64,000 nt of DNA from Streptomyces lavendulae subsp. lavendulae (GTDB taxonomy: Bacteria; Actinomycetota; Actinomycetes; Streptomycetales; Streptomycetaceae): assembly GCF_002803845.1 (NCBI RefSeq), contig NZ_CP024985.1:4154001-4218000 (forward strand), in the 5' to 3' direction. Position numbers and translations under genes: made by a program. Positions 45,636 through 54,386 of this stretch are shown piece after piece (within the stretch, counting starts at the first letter, position 1; every line of letters starts with the position of its first letter). Below the pieces are notes generated by a model. The model did no database searches, had not been told where the DNA came from, and worked only from the letters and a program-made list of their open reading frames with translations.

Positions 45636-46136
45636 ATGGGACAAAGCGGTTTCCAACGGGCGGGAACGCCGGCCCGGGACTACTCCGGTGCGGTCTACGG
45701 CTCGCTCCTCGCCGCCTCCGTCATCGCCACGGCGGGCACGCTCGGCGCCTTTCCCCGGCTCCAGCTCGTGGTCATGCTGATCACCACCGGCCTGGTCTTC
45801 TGGGTGACGCACGTCTACGTGCGCGTCGTGGGCGACCGGCTGGCCCACCAGGCGCTGTCGTGGGAGATGGTCCGTCACGAGGCGCACCGGGAATGGCCGA
45901 TCGCCGGGGTCTCGATCCCGCCCGCCATCGCCGTGCTGGTGTGCCCGTCCCTGGGGCTCGGGCCCGAGGGCACCGGGTGGGTCGCGCTCTGCGTCGCCCT
46001 GGCCCAGCAGATCGGCTGGGCCACCGCGGCCCTCGTCAGGGTCGGTGCCACCCGCCGCCTGATCGCCCTGACCGGTCTGGTCAACCTGCTGATGGGCCTG
46101 GCCCTCGTGGGCGCGAAGGTCCTGGTCAAGCACTGA
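45636..46136 (+). CDS. Small membrane protein of unknown function
   Basis: A 166-residue protein with four hydrophobic segments (VYGSLLAASVIATAG, LVVMLITTGLVFWV, AGVSIPPAIAVLVC, LTGLVNLLMGLALVG) and a His-rich loop around HQALSWEMVRHEAHREWP. Streptomyces carry many similar integral proteins; no function is known to me. ATG at 45636. Convergent with the MFS gene at 46155. Confidence 0.82.
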   Translation: MGQSGFQRAGTPARDYSGAVYGSLLAASVIATAGTLGAFPRLQLVVMLITTGLVFWVTHVYVRVVGDRLAHQALSWEMVRHEAHREWPIAGVSIPPAIAVLVCPSLGLGPEGTGWVALCVALAQQIGWATAALVRVGATRRLIALTGLVNLLMGLALVGAKVLVKH

Positions 46137-46154
46137 GACGGGGACGCCGTACCG

Positions 46155-47780
46155 CTACGGGTTCTTCGCGCGGGGCTGGGTGTCCGGGATCCGCTGGGTG
46201 AAGAACAGGGCGACGACCGCGGCGAAGGCGAGGACGGCGAGGGCGGCGCGCAGCCCGTCGAGGCGGGCGTCGGCGTTCGCGTCGAGGGCGGCCTGGGAGA
46301 CCTCCGCGCTGGCGCCCGATTCGTCGAGGACGGTCTTGAGCTGCGCGTCCGACAGGAAGGGCACGCCGCCCGCGAGTTCGACGGTCGCCTGGGTCTTGAC
46401 CTCGGTGGGGACCGCCGGGTTCTGCTGGACGGTCGCCAGGAAGGAACTCGTCATGGTGGCGATCAGGATCGACCCGGCGAGTGCCGTTCCGATCGAGGCG
46501 CCGAGGTTGGTCACGGCGTTCTGGACGCCGCCGACCTCGGCGCTCTGCTCGTCCGGCACCGCGGACACGGTGACCGAGCCGAGCTGGGACGCCAGGGCGC
46601 CCATGCCGAGTCCGATCAGCAGCAGGGGGACCGTGACGATCTCCGCGCCCGCGTCCGCGTCGAGCGCTCCCATCAGCACCACCGCCCCCAGGAGCAGCGC
46701 GAGCACCCCGGAGCGCACCACCCGTCGTGGTGAGACGTCCGGGAGCAGGCGCGGGATCAGGACCGCGGCGGCCAGCAGGGTCAGCGAGAGGGGCAGGATG
46801 CGGACGCCGGTCTGGAGCGCGGACAGGCCGAGGGCCACCGACAGGTAGAGCGGTACGAGGAAGAACACCCCCATCTGCACGAGGTACTGGAAGAAGAACA
46901 TCGTCAGACCGCCCGTGAGCTGCCGGTTCCGCAGGAGGACCGGGTCCACCAGCGGCTCCTTGCCCCGGTGCACGAGGCGGGCCTCCCAGCGCAGGAAGAG
47001 CCACACCAGGAACAGGCCGGCCAGCGTCAGCCACACGACCGGCGAGACCCCGAGCCAGGCAGGGGCGTCGGGCTTCGGCCGGAACCATCCCCACTCGTCC
47101 GAGCGCAGCACTCCGTAGACGAAGATGCCGAGGCCGAGGGCGCAGAGCACGCTGCCGACGAGGTCGAACCGGGGGCGGGTGACGGCCGGGGCGTCCGCGA
47201 TGCGCCGGGCGAGGACCAGGATGCCGAGCACGATGACGACCTCGCCCGCGAAGACCCAGCGCCAGGAGAAGTACGTCGTGGCGATGCCGCCGATGAGCGG
47301 TCCGACCGCGATGGCCACGGCTCCCGCGGCCGTCACCAGTCCGTAGGCGGCGGCCCGGCGTTCGACGCCGAAGTTGCCGGCCACGAGGGCGACGATCGCG
47401 GGCAGGATCAGCGCGGCTCCCACGCCCTCCAGGAACGACCAGCCGATCAGGAGCACGGTGAGGTTCGGGGCCAGGGCCGTCGTCAGGGAGCCGCAGCCGT
47501 AGATGACGCAGCCGATCACGAAGGCGCGTTTGCGGCCGATGATCGCGCCGACCTTGCCGCCGGGGATCATGAACATCGCCATCACGAGCGTGTAGGCCGT
47601 GATCGCGCCCTGGATCCCGGTGACGGTGGTGCCCACGTCCGCGGCCACCGTCGCGATCGAGACGTTCATGACGGAGCTGTCGAGCGCCATCAGGAACTGT
47701 CCCGCCGCGAGCGTCAGCAGGACCACCCGTCCCTTGGCCGTGGTGTCCGGAGTACCCGCCGCGGTTCCCATGGGCGGCAT
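46155..47780 (-). CDS. DHA2-family MFS exporter (14 helices)
   Basis: A 541-residue protein. The DHA2 signature LDSSVMNVSIATVAADVG sits in helix 1, MIPGGKVGAIIGRKRAFVIG in loop 2-3, and RWVFAGEVVIVLG in the motif C region. A large extracytoplasmic domain lies near the C-terminus (about residues 425-510, TMTSSFLATVQQNPAVPTE and onward), unusual for small drug pumps and shared with some MFS exporters of lipids or peptides. Start at 47780 or the ATG nine bases further in. Confidence 0.92.
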   Translation of the reverse strand: MPPMGTAAGTPDTTAKGRVVLLTLAAGQFLMALDSSVMNVSIATVAADVGTTVTGIQGAITAYTLVMAMFMIPGGKVGAIIGRKRAFVIGCVIYGCGSLTTALAPNLTVLLIGWSFLEGVGAALILPAIVALVAGNFGVERRAAAYGLVTAAGAVAIAVGPLIGGIATTYFSWRWVFAGEVVIVLGILVLARRIADAPAVTRPRFDLVGSVLCALGLGIFVYGVLRSDEWGWFRPKPDAPAWLGVSPVVWLTLAGLFLVWLFLRWEARLVHRGKEPLVDPVLLRNRQLTGGLTMFFFQYLVQMGVFFLVPLYLSVALGLSALQTGVRILPLSLTLLAAAVLIPRLLPDVSPRRVVRSGVLALLLGAVVLMGALDADAGAEIVTVPLLLIGLGMGALASQLGSVTVSAVPDEQSAEVGGVQNAVTNLGASIGTALAGSILIATMTSSFLATVQQNPAVPTEVKTQATVELAGGVPFLSDAQLKTVLDESGASAEVSQAALDANADARLDGLRAALAVLAFAAVVALFFTQRIPDTQPRAKNP

Positions 47781-47922
47781 CGTCCCAGCGACCCCGGGGG
47801 GCGGCCCCCCGACCCGCCGCCGGGTTACGCCGGTTGGCGGCGGTGAGGGGGCTCAAGGGGTGGTGGCCGGGCGCCGAAGGAGCGGGTAGCCGCTGTTGTC
47901 CCGCCGTCGAAGGGGAGTCCCC

Positions 47923-48321
47923 GTGCGTCCGATGCCTCGTGCGATGCCGCGTACCGTCCTGGCTGCCGTCCTGCTGTGCGTAGCCGCCGTGGGGGCGGCG
48001 CCTGTCGCCCAGGCCCAGGCCCGGGCCGGGGTCCCTGTCGCCCTGTCTCAGCTCCAGCGGCCGGCGGGCGCCGAGGACGGCCGCGCCACCGAGCCGTACG
48101 TCGTGACGCTCGCCCCCGGCGCCGATCCGGAGCGGGTGATGCGCGAGACGGGGGTCACGCGGGTCCGGTTCGTCTACCGGGACACGGTCCGCGGGTTCGC
48201 CGCCGACCTGGAACCGGAGCAGGTGGCGGCGCTGTGGGCGCGCCCCGACGTGGTGGCCGTCGAGCGGGACGGCGAGGCCGTCGGGGCGCCGGTGGGGCCT
48301 TCGGTTACAGGCCGTTGGTGA
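47923..48321 (+). CDS. Secreted stand-alone I9-type protease inhibitor
   Basis: A 132-residue protein with a signal peptide (VLAAVLLCVAAVGAAPVAQA) and then one inhibitor I9 domain at about 59-117: PYVVTLAPGADPERVMRETG, FVYRDTVRGFAADL, VAALWARPDVVAVERDGEA. I9 domains are normally the propeptide of subtilases; here nothing catalytic follows. The last 17 bases overlap the 3' end of the convergent S8 protease gene. GGGGAG lies five bases before the GTG start. Likely an extracellular inhibitor or folding chaperone for a subtilase. Confidence 0.85.
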   Translation: MRPMPRAMPRTVLAAVLLCVAAVGAAPVAQAQARAGVPVALSQLQRPAGAEDGRATEPYVVTLAPGADPERVMRETGVTRVRFVYRDTVRGFAADLEPEQVAALWARPDVVAVERDGEAVGAPVGPSVTGRW

Positions 48322-49486
48322 AGAGGAGCTTGTTGGGGCTGGACTTGCCGATCTTGGTCAGCACGTCCTTGGTGGACTCTCCTTCGAGGAACTCGTAGAG
48401 CTCGGCCGGGTCGGCCTTCGGGTGCGCCGCCTTGTAGAGGGCGGCCACCCCCGCGACGTGCGGGGAGGCCATCGACGTGCCGTCGAGGGCGACGCTGCCG
48501 CCGCCGAGCTTCGCGGAGACGATGCCCTCGCCGGGCCCGTAGAGGGTGGTGCAGGAGCCGTAGTTGGAGAAGGAGGTCTCCTCGTCGTACTGGTTGCTGG
48601 CGGCGACCGTGACCACGCGCTGGGCGGAGGCGGGCGAGACGAAGCAGGCGTCCTTCGCGTCGTTGCCCGCCGCGACGACCGGCAGCACGCCCGCGTCGGA
48701 CAGGGCGGTCGCGGCGTCGTTCAGGGCCTGCGACCTGTCCCCGCCGAGTGAGCCGTTGAGGACCGCGGGCTGCTTGGCGTTCTTGGCGACCCAGTCGAAG
48801 CCCGCGATCATCCCCGAGTAGGTGCCCCGGCCGTCGCAGCCGAGGACGCGGACGCTGACGAGGTTGACCTTGCTCGCGACCCCGTAGGTCTTGCCCCCGA
48901 CCGTGCCCGCGACGTGGGTGCCGTGGCCGTTGCAGTCCTGGCCCTGGCGGCCGTCGCCCATGGCGTCGAAGCCGAAGGCGGCACGGCCGCCGAATTCGGT
49001 GTGCGCGTAGTCGATGCCGGTGTCGAGGACGTACGCGGTCACCCCGGCGCCGTTGCCGTCGGTGGTGAAGTTGTTGTCGAGCGGCAGGTTCCGCTGGTCG
49101 ATCCGGTCCAGGCCCCAGGAGTGGGACGGGGCCCGGGTGCCCGGCGTCGTGGCCGGCTGGGGCGGGGCCATGACCTTGGCGTCCTGCTCGACCGACTTCA
49201 CGCCCGGGCTCACGCGGACGATGTCCAGCTGGAGCGGGGTGAGGGGGGCGGCGAAGCCGTTGAGGGCCCTGCCGTAGACGAAGGTCGGCTTCAGGCCCAG
49301 CTTCTGGGCGGTCTTCGCCGCGTCGACGCCCTTGTTCAGGGTCACGATGTAGCTGCCGGGTACGGCGTTGGCGGAGGTGTGCAGGGGTACGGGGGTCGGT
49401 TCCGGCGCGGCTTCCGAGGCCGAGGCGGCCGCGACGGGGGTCAGCGCGAGCAGGGCGGCGACGGTGACACGCATGGGCATGCGCAT
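48305..49486 (-). CDS. Secreted S8 subtilisin-family serine protease
   Basis: A 393-residue preproprotein: signal peptide to about residue 27, I9 propeptide (about 44-105, SYIVTLNKGVDAAKTAQKLG... SVEQDAKV), and a catalytic domain with triad Asp155 (YVLDTGID), His188 (NGHGTHVAG) and Ser338 (DGTSMASPHVAG), plus oxyanion Asn in AAGND. The C-terminus is short. Cysteine pairs suggest disulfides. ATG at 49486 with GGAG nine bases upstream. Convergent with the I9 inhibitor gene, with overlapping stop regions. Confidence 0.96.
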   Translation of the reverse strand: MRMPMRVTVAALLALTPVAAASASEAAPEPTPVPLHTSANAVPGSYIVTLNKGVDAAKTAQKLGLKPTFVYGRALNGFAAPLTPLQLDIVRVSPGVKSVEQDAKVMAPPQPATTPGTRAPSHSWGLDRIDQRNLPLDNNFTTDGNGAGVTAYVLDTGIDYAHTEFGGRAAFGFDAMGDGRQGQDCNGHGTHVAGTVGGKTYGVASKVNLVSVRVLGCDGRGTYSGMIAGFDWVAKNAKQPAVLNGSLGGDRSQALNDAATALSDAGVLPVVAAGNDAKDACFVSPASAQRVVTVAASNQYDEETSFSNYGSCTTLYGPGEGIVSAKLGGGSVALDGTSMASPHVAGVAALYKAAHPKADPAELYEFLEGESTKDVLTKIGKSSPNKLLFTNGL

Positions 49487-49744
49487 GGAGAGGCACTCCG
49501 ATCGGGGTGGGGGGAACGCCCGTACCGAAGCAGCTCGCCGCGATCACCGGAAGCGCATCGGGCGGTGTGGCGCGGGCTCCCCCGTCGTCGAGCCGCCGTG
49601 CGCTGCGCCGTGTGGGGCAGTCCGCGAGCGCCCCTCCCGTGCCCACCACCCGGCCGGGCCCCGGGGATGAACGTTCCTTCGCCCGCCGCCCCGAGGCCCC
49701 CGGCCCTCCCCCGAACGAGGACCCCGCCGAACGAGTGGGGCAAC
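49487..49744. other. GC-rich intergenic region upstream of the protease
   Basis: About 260 bases with no plausible gene; all frames lack bias and starts. It should hold the protease promoter on the minus strand. I cannot pick one out. Confidence 0.5.
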
Positions 49745-49785
49745 GCGCGCGAGCGGTGGGGGAAGGTCCCCCACCGCTCGCGCGC
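49745..49785 (-). terminator. Terminator of the second DHA2 transporter gene
   Basis: A perfect 19-bp stem (first arm GCGCGCGAGCGGTGGGGGA) with a three-base loop, about 30 bases after the MFS stop on the minus strand. One of the longest perfect hairpins in the window. Confidence 0.9.
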
Positions 49786-49816
49786 GTCCGCCGTGCCCGG
49801 CGTCTCCTACGAGGGC

Positions 49817-51325
49817 TCAGCGCGCGCCCGCCGCGACCGGTTCGGTCTCCTGCGCCGGGGCGGCGGTCCCCTTGCGGTCCCGCATCAGGACCAGGGCCAG
49901 TCCGGCGGCAGCCAGGACGCCCAGGGCGGCGGCGCCGAAGGTGGCCGACATGGCGGAGGTGAAGGCGGACCGGGCGGCGTCGGCCAGGGCCGGGTCGGTC
50001 AGGGCGGCGGCGACCGAGTGCCGGGCGGCCTCCGGGGCGGAGGCGGGCATCCCACCGCCGTAGACGCTGCTGAGGAGGGCCCCGAGGACGGCCACGCCCA
50101 GGGCGGCCCCGGCCTGCTGGACGGTGTCGTTGAGGGCCGAGCCGACGCCGGCGTGCTCCTCGGGGACGGCGCCCATCAGGGCGGCGGTGGCGGCGGGCAT
50201 CGCCAGGCCGCCGCCGATGCCCATGACCGTCATGGCGGCGCACAGCGGCCAGAAGCTGTCGCCGGCCTCCAGGGTGGCCAGGAGCCCGAAGCCTGCGGCG
50301 ATCACGGCGAGGCCGACGGCGGTCATGATCCGGTTGCCGACCTTGTTGCCCAGGGTGGCGCCGAGGCCGTTGAAGAGCAGGGTGGCGACGGCGAGCGGGG
50401 TGAAGGCGAGCCCGGTCTCGGTGGGGCTGTAGCCGCCGACGAACTGGAGGTACTGGGTCAGGACCAGCATCAGGCCGCCGTTGGCGAAGGTGAGCAGGAC
50501 CAGGGAGAAGCTGGCGCCGCTGAACATCCGGTTGCGGAAGAGGTCGAGGGGGACCATCGGCGAGTCGGTGCGCAGCTCGTGGACCACGAAGCCGCCGAGG
50601 GCGAGCACGGCGACGGCGGCCCAGACGGTCGGGCCGTCCTGGGGGAAGGCGATGATGGCCCAGATCAGGGCGGTCATCCCGGTGACGGACAGGGCCATGC
50701 CGGCGAAGTCGGGCTTGCGCCAGGGGCCCCTGGACTCGGGCATCAGGATCAGCGCGGCGGCGATGGCGAGCAGGGCGATCGGCACGTTCATCAGGAAGAC
50801 CGCGCCCCACCAGAAGTGGGCGATGAGCACGCCGCCGAGCGCGGGGCCGCCGACCAGGCCGAGGACGGCGACGGCGCCCCAGGCGGAGATGGCCTTGCGG
50901 CGCTCCTCCTCGTCGAAGACGGTGATCAGGATCGAGAGGGTGCTCGGCATCACGAGGGCTCCGCCGATGCCCATGACCACGCGTCCGGCGATGAGCTGGG
51001 CCGGCGAGTCCGCGTAGGCGGCGAGGAGCGAGGCGATCCCGAAGAGCGCGAGTCCGATGACCATCACCCGGCGGCGGCCGAAGCGGTCGGAGAGGCTGCC
51101 CGCGGTGAGCAGGAGTCCGGCGAAGACCAGGATGTAGGACTCGATGATCCACTGGATGGCTTCGGCCCCGGCGCCCAGGTCCTCGGCGATCGGCGGGATC
51201 GACACGGTCAGCACCATGTTGTCGACGACCAGTACGAGCGTGCTCAGGCAGAGCACGATCAGGATGAGCCAGCGGCGCGGATCGCGCGCCGCCCCGCTCG
51301 TGGTGATCCCGTCCAGCGCGTCCAT
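49817..51325 (-). CDS. DHA2-family MFS multidrug exporter (14 helices)
   Basis: A 502-residue protein with 14 hydrophobic segments. It has LVLVVDNMVLTVSIPPIAEDL (helix 1 signature), GSLSDRFGRRRVMVIG (loop 2-3) and GPALGGVLIAHFWWGAVFLMNVP (motif C). It resembles actinobacterial drug exporters. ATG at 51325 preceded by GGAGAGGG. It is divergent from the HTH-TOBE gene. The intergenic region has strong palindromes typical of TetR-type control, but no tetR gene is adjacent. Confidence 0.93.
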   Translation of the reverse strand: MDALDGITTSGAARDPRRWLILIVLCLSTLVLVVDNMVLTVSIPPIAEDLGAGAEAIQWIIESYILVFAGLLLTAGSLSDRFGRRRVMVIGLALFGIASLLAAYADSPAQLIAGRVVMGIGGALVMPSTLSILITVFDEEERRKAISAWGAVAVLGLVGGPALGGVLIAHFWWGAVFLMNVPIALLAIAAALILMPESRGPWRKPDFAGMALSVTGMTALIWAIIAFPQDGPTVWAAVAVLALGGFVVHELRTDSPMVPLDLFRNRMFSGASFSLVLLTFANGGLMLVLTQYLQFVGGYSPTETGLAFTPLAVATLLFNGLGATLGNKVGNRIMTAVGLAVIAAGFGLLATLEAGDSFWPLCAAMTVMGIGGGLAMPAATAALMGAVPEEHAGVGSALNDTVQQAGAALGVAVLGALLSSVYGGGMPASAPEAARHSVAAALTDPALADAARSAFTSAMSATFGAAALGVLAAAGLALVLMRDRKGTAAPAQETEPVAAGAR

Positions 51326-51354
51326 GGCGGTCCCTCTCCCCTTCTCCACACTGC

Positions 51355-51412
51355 TGCGTACACCGTTCGCTCGGTGTCGTGAACAACGTACGCCGATGCG
51401 TACAGCGTTCGC
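51355..51412. promoter_or_regulatory. Operator candidate for the DHA2 exporter
   Basis: Two 16-base direct repeats (TGCGTACACCGTTCGC at 51355 and TGCGTACAGCGTTCGC at 51397, one mismatch). Palindromes ACACCG-N6-CGGTGT (51360-51377) and GTACGC CGAT GCGTAC (51388-51403) lie within or between them. Confidence 0.7.
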
Positions 51413-51452
51413 AACCCCCTGTGCGGCATCCCGGCGCGGATAAGCTGCGCGC

Positions 51453-51851
51453 GTGCCGTCGTACTCGATCGGGCAGGCCGCGGGTCTGCTGCGCGTGAGC
51501 CCGGAAACCGTGCGCCGCTGGGTCGACGCGGGGCGGCTGCCCGCCGCGCGGAACCCGGACGGGACCCGCGTGGTGGACGGCGCGGCGCTCGCCGCCTTCG
51601 CCAAGGAACGGGCCACCGGCCTGCACCCGTTGCCCGAGACGGCCGCCGCCACCTCCGTGCGCAACGCCTTCGCGGGGATCGTCACCGCGGTACGGGTCGA
51701 CGAGGTGACGGCCCAGGTGGACATCCAGTCGGGCCCGCACCGGATCGTCTCCGTCGTGACCCGGGAATCGGTGGAACAGCTCGGGATCGCGGTCGGGGTC
51801 AGCGTCACCGCCCGCGTGAAGTCCACGGAAGTGCACGTGGACGTCCCCTGA
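51453..51851 (+). CDS. HTH (BldC/MerR-like) plus TOBE domain protein, probable molybdate-responsive regulator
   Basis: A 132-residue protein. The N-terminal winged helix (YSIGQAAGLLRVSPETVRRWVDAGRLPAARNPDGTRV) has the BldC/excisionase shape. The C-terminal half is a TOBE/Mop domain (RNAFAGIVTAVRVDEVTAQVDI... VTRESVEQLGIAVGVSVTARVKSTEVHV) that binds oxyanions such as molybdate. The join of the two resembles ModE in function but not in fold order. GTG start. It lies 39 bases before the convergent PucR gene stop and begins the molybdenum-related block. Confidence 0.9.
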   Translation: MPSYSIGQAAGLLRVSPETVRRWVDAGRLPAARNPDGTRVVDGAALAAFAKERATGLHPLPETAAATSVRNAFAGIVTAVRVDEVTAQVDIQSGPHRIVSVVTRESVEQLGIAVGVSVTARVKSTEVHVDVP

Positions 51852-51890
51852 GACGGCCGGGCCTCCCGGGCCCGGCCGCCGTCCCGGGGG

Positions 51891-53336
51891 CTAACCGCAG
51901 CGCAGGGCCGCGTACAGGTCCAGCTTGTGGTCCAGGCGGGACAGGTCGCGGCCGGTCAGGGCCTCCACCCGCTCGATCCGGTAGTGCACCGTGTTCACGT
52001 GCAGGTGGAGGACCTCCGCCGTACGCGCCCACGAGCAGTTGTTGGCCAGGAAGACCTCCAGGGTCTCCCGCAGCATGCCGTCGCCGAGCGGCCCCAGCGT
52101 CCGCGTGCCGTAGACGCCGCGCACCTCCGGCGGCACCCCGGCCAGCAGTTCCGCCAGGGTGTCCAGCTGCTCGACGGCCCGTACGGGGCTCTCGGCACCC
52201 GCCGCCGTCAGCGTGAACAGCGCCTGGTTCAGCGAGGCCCGCAGCTGCTCCGGCCCCGCCGCCCGCGCGCCCGCGCCCAGGCGCAGGTCGGCGTCCGGGC
52301 CCCCGCACGCCTGGAGCAGCGGCCACACCGCGCGCAGCCCGGCGGTGACGTCGACCCCCGCGTCCGGGTCGTCGTACAGGACGGCGGCGCAGTCCCCGAC
52401 GGCCCAGCGGACGCCCTCCAGGTGGCCCAGCGCCTCGGCCAGCGCGTCGCCGGAGGTGGCGGCGAGCACCCGGTAGGGCCCGCCCGCGGGCAGTCCGGCG
52501 GCGGCCAGCGCCTCCTCCAGGGCCACCGGGTCGCCGTCCTGCGCCAGCAGGGAGACCAGCGCCTGCCCGGCGGCCCGCCCGGCGGCGGCGCGGCGGGCGT
52601 GCCCGTCCCGGTACCGGGCCAGGACCTCGGCGATCTCGTGGAGCACCCGCGGGGGCGCCGCGTCCGCGTCGGGCACGTACAGCTGCCAGGCGTCGTACGG
52701 GGAACTGTCGGACTCCACGCGCAGCGACAGCCCGTCCCGCGCGGGGGCCACCCGCTGCGCCGGGATCACCGGCGCGGACGGGGTGCGCGCCACGGTGCGG
52801 CCGCTCGCGGTCAGTACGTAGCAGGACACCCTGCCCAGGTGGGCGCAGGCCCGGTCGAGGAGTTCGTCCGGTCCGGCCCCGTGCTCCAGGAGCCGGCTCA
52901 GCTCGGCGCGCACGTTCTCGGGGAGCGCGAAGGTCCGGGTCGGGCGGCGGCTGAGGTCGCCCCACTGGCGCAGGTAGACGGCCTCGGTGACCGCCCGGAA
53001 GCTGGTCCGCGCCGGGACGGCCACGAGCGGCACCCGGTAGGCCCGGCAGGCGGCGACGAGGTCGTCGGGGACCCCGCCATGGGTCTCCTCACCTGCGAAG
53101 AGGGCGGTGGCACCGGCCCCGGCGAGCGCCGAGACGAAGCGGTCCACCTTCCTCGGTTCGCCCTCCGACCACCACACGAGTCCGCTGAGCACCAGCTCGC
53201 CGGGGCCCAGGAACCGGCCCGGGTCCTCCAGGTCCGTGGAGGTGACCCCGCTGACCTCATGGCCGAGAAGGGCCTCCTCACCCCAGAGCAGTGTGAGACC
53301 GAGGCTGTCGGACTGAAGCAGGTCGAGGACGTGCAT
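51891..53336 (-). CDS. PucR-family transcriptional regulator
   Basis: A 481-residue protein. The N-terminal PucR ligand domain spans about residues 1-125 (LLQSDSLGLTLLWGEE, GELVLSGLVWW, VPLVAVPARTSFRAVTEAVY). A GGDEF-like middle region follows, and a C-terminal HTH with LRETLEVFLANNCSWARTAEVLHLHVNTVHYRIERVEALTGRDL. PucR proteins control purine degradation genes. It is divergent from the xanthine-dehydrogenase-like operon, its likely target. AGGAG lies eight bases before the ATG. Confidence 0.95.
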   Translation of the reverse strand: MHVLDLLQSDSLGLTLLWGEEALLGHEVSGVTSTDLEDPGRFLGPGELVLSGLVWWSEGEPRKVDRFVSALAGAGATALFAGEETHGGVPDDLVAACRAYRVPLVAVPARTSFRAVTEAVYLRQWGDLSRRPTRTFALPENVRAELSRLLEHGAGPDELLDRACAHLGRVSCYVLTASGRTVARTPSAPVIPAQRVAPARDGLSLRVESDSSPYDAWQLYVPDADAAPPRVLHEIAEVLARYRDGHARRAAAGRAAGQALVSLLAQDGDPVALEEALAAAGLPAGGPYRVLAATSGDALAEALGHLEGVRWAVGDCAAVLYDDPDAGVDVTAGLRAVWPLLQACGGPDADLRLGAGARAAGPEQLRASLNQALFTLTAAGAESPVRAVEQLDTLAELLAGVPPEVRGVYGTRTLGPLGDGMLRETLEVFLANNCSWARTAEVLHLHVNTVHYRIERVEALTGRDLSRLDHKLDLYAALRCG

Positions 53337-53429
53337 GGCAGGGACTCCTTGCGGTGGGGGTGACCCACATTCGCCAGGTGAATACGAGAAACCTCATCGT
53401 AAATGCAAGGGCAACCCCTGCCCATGACT

Positions 53430-53447
53430 CTTGGTTGATTATCCAAG
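53430..53447. promoter_or_regulatory. Imperfect palindromes between pucR and the xdh operon
   Basis: CTTGG-TTGATTAT-CCAAG (53430-53447), and CTGGT...ACCAG (53467-53489) in the same 222-base divergent gap. Weak but suitably placed for PucR. Confidence 0.35.
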
Positions 53448-53558
53448 GGGGACGGCTGGAACCCGTCTGGTTTCCGTGTCCGGGACCAGTCGTTTCGCCC
53501 CCTGCCCGTTGCTTCACTGAGGAGAACGCCCGGGTTGCAGAGAGGCTGGTGGCGCGAA

Positions 53559-54386
53559 ATGGACCTCAACACGGTGCTCGACGTGCGCGACGCGCGCCGC
53601 CGCGAGCCCTGGCGCCCCGGCGACGCCTGGCTCGGCGGGGGCACGTACCTCTTCTCCGAGCCGCAGCCCCACGTCCGCCGCCTCGTCGACCTCTCCCGCA
53701 TGGGCTGGCCGCCCCTGTCCTGGCAGCCCGACGGCTCCCTCGACATCGCCGCCACGTGCACCATCACCGAGCTCTCGCGGTTCGGCCGGTCGCTGCCGAT
53801 GACCGCCGCGCCGCTGATCGAGCAGTGCTGCCGGGCCTTCCTCGCCAGCTTCAAGATCTGGAACATGGCCACCGTCGGCGGCAACCTCTGCAACGGCCTG
53901 CCGGCCGGCCCGATCATCTCCCTGTCCGCGGGCCTCGACGGGACCGTCCTGCTCCAGGGCCAGGACGGCGCCACCCGCCGGCTCGCCGTCACCGACTTCA
54001 TCCGCGGCGCGGGCGTCAAGGACCTGCGCGACGGCGACCTGCTGCGCTCGGTGCGCATCCCGGCCCGCGCACTGGCCTGCCGGACGGCCTTCCGCCAGGC
54101 CTCCCTCTACGGATTGGGCCGCTCCGGCGCCCTGGTCATCGGCACGGCCGACCCCCAGGACGGCTCCTTCGCCCTGACCGTCTCGGCCGCCACCACCCGC
54201 CCCTTCCGCTTCTGGTTCGCCCTGTGGCCGACCGCCGCCGAACTGCGGGCGGCCATCGACGACACCGTCCGCCCGGCCGAGTGGTTCGACGACATCCACG
54301 GCCTGCCCGAATGGCGGCGGCACATGGCGCTGCGCCTCGCGGAGGAGATCCGCCGCGAACTCACGCTGGAGGAGGGTTCCCGATGA
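53559..54386 (+). CDS. FAD-binding subunit of a xanthine-dehydrogenase-family enzyme
   Basis: A 275-residue protein of the molybdopterin dehydrogenase FAD-binding family. It has WLGGGTYLFSE (FAD loop), ATCTITELSRF, and FKIWNMATVGGNLCNGLPAGP (second FAD motif, normally Ala-S-VGGN). ATG at 53559; GGTGG lies six bases upstream. It overlaps the molybdenum subunit gene by four bases (ATGA). Confidence 0.93.
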   Translation: MDLNTVLDVRDARRREPWRPGDAWLGGGTYLFSEPQPHVRRLVDLSRMGWPPLSWQPDGSLDIAATCTITELSRFGRSLPMTAAPLIEQCCRAFLASFKIWNMATVGGNLCNGLPAGPIISLSAGLDGTVLLQGQDGATRRLAVTDFIRGAGVKDLRDGDLLRSVRIPARALACRTAFRQASLYGLGRSGALVIGTADPQDGSFALTVSAATTRPFRFWFALWPTAAELRAAIDDTVRPAEWFDDIHGLPEWRRHMALRLAEEIRRELTLEEGSR

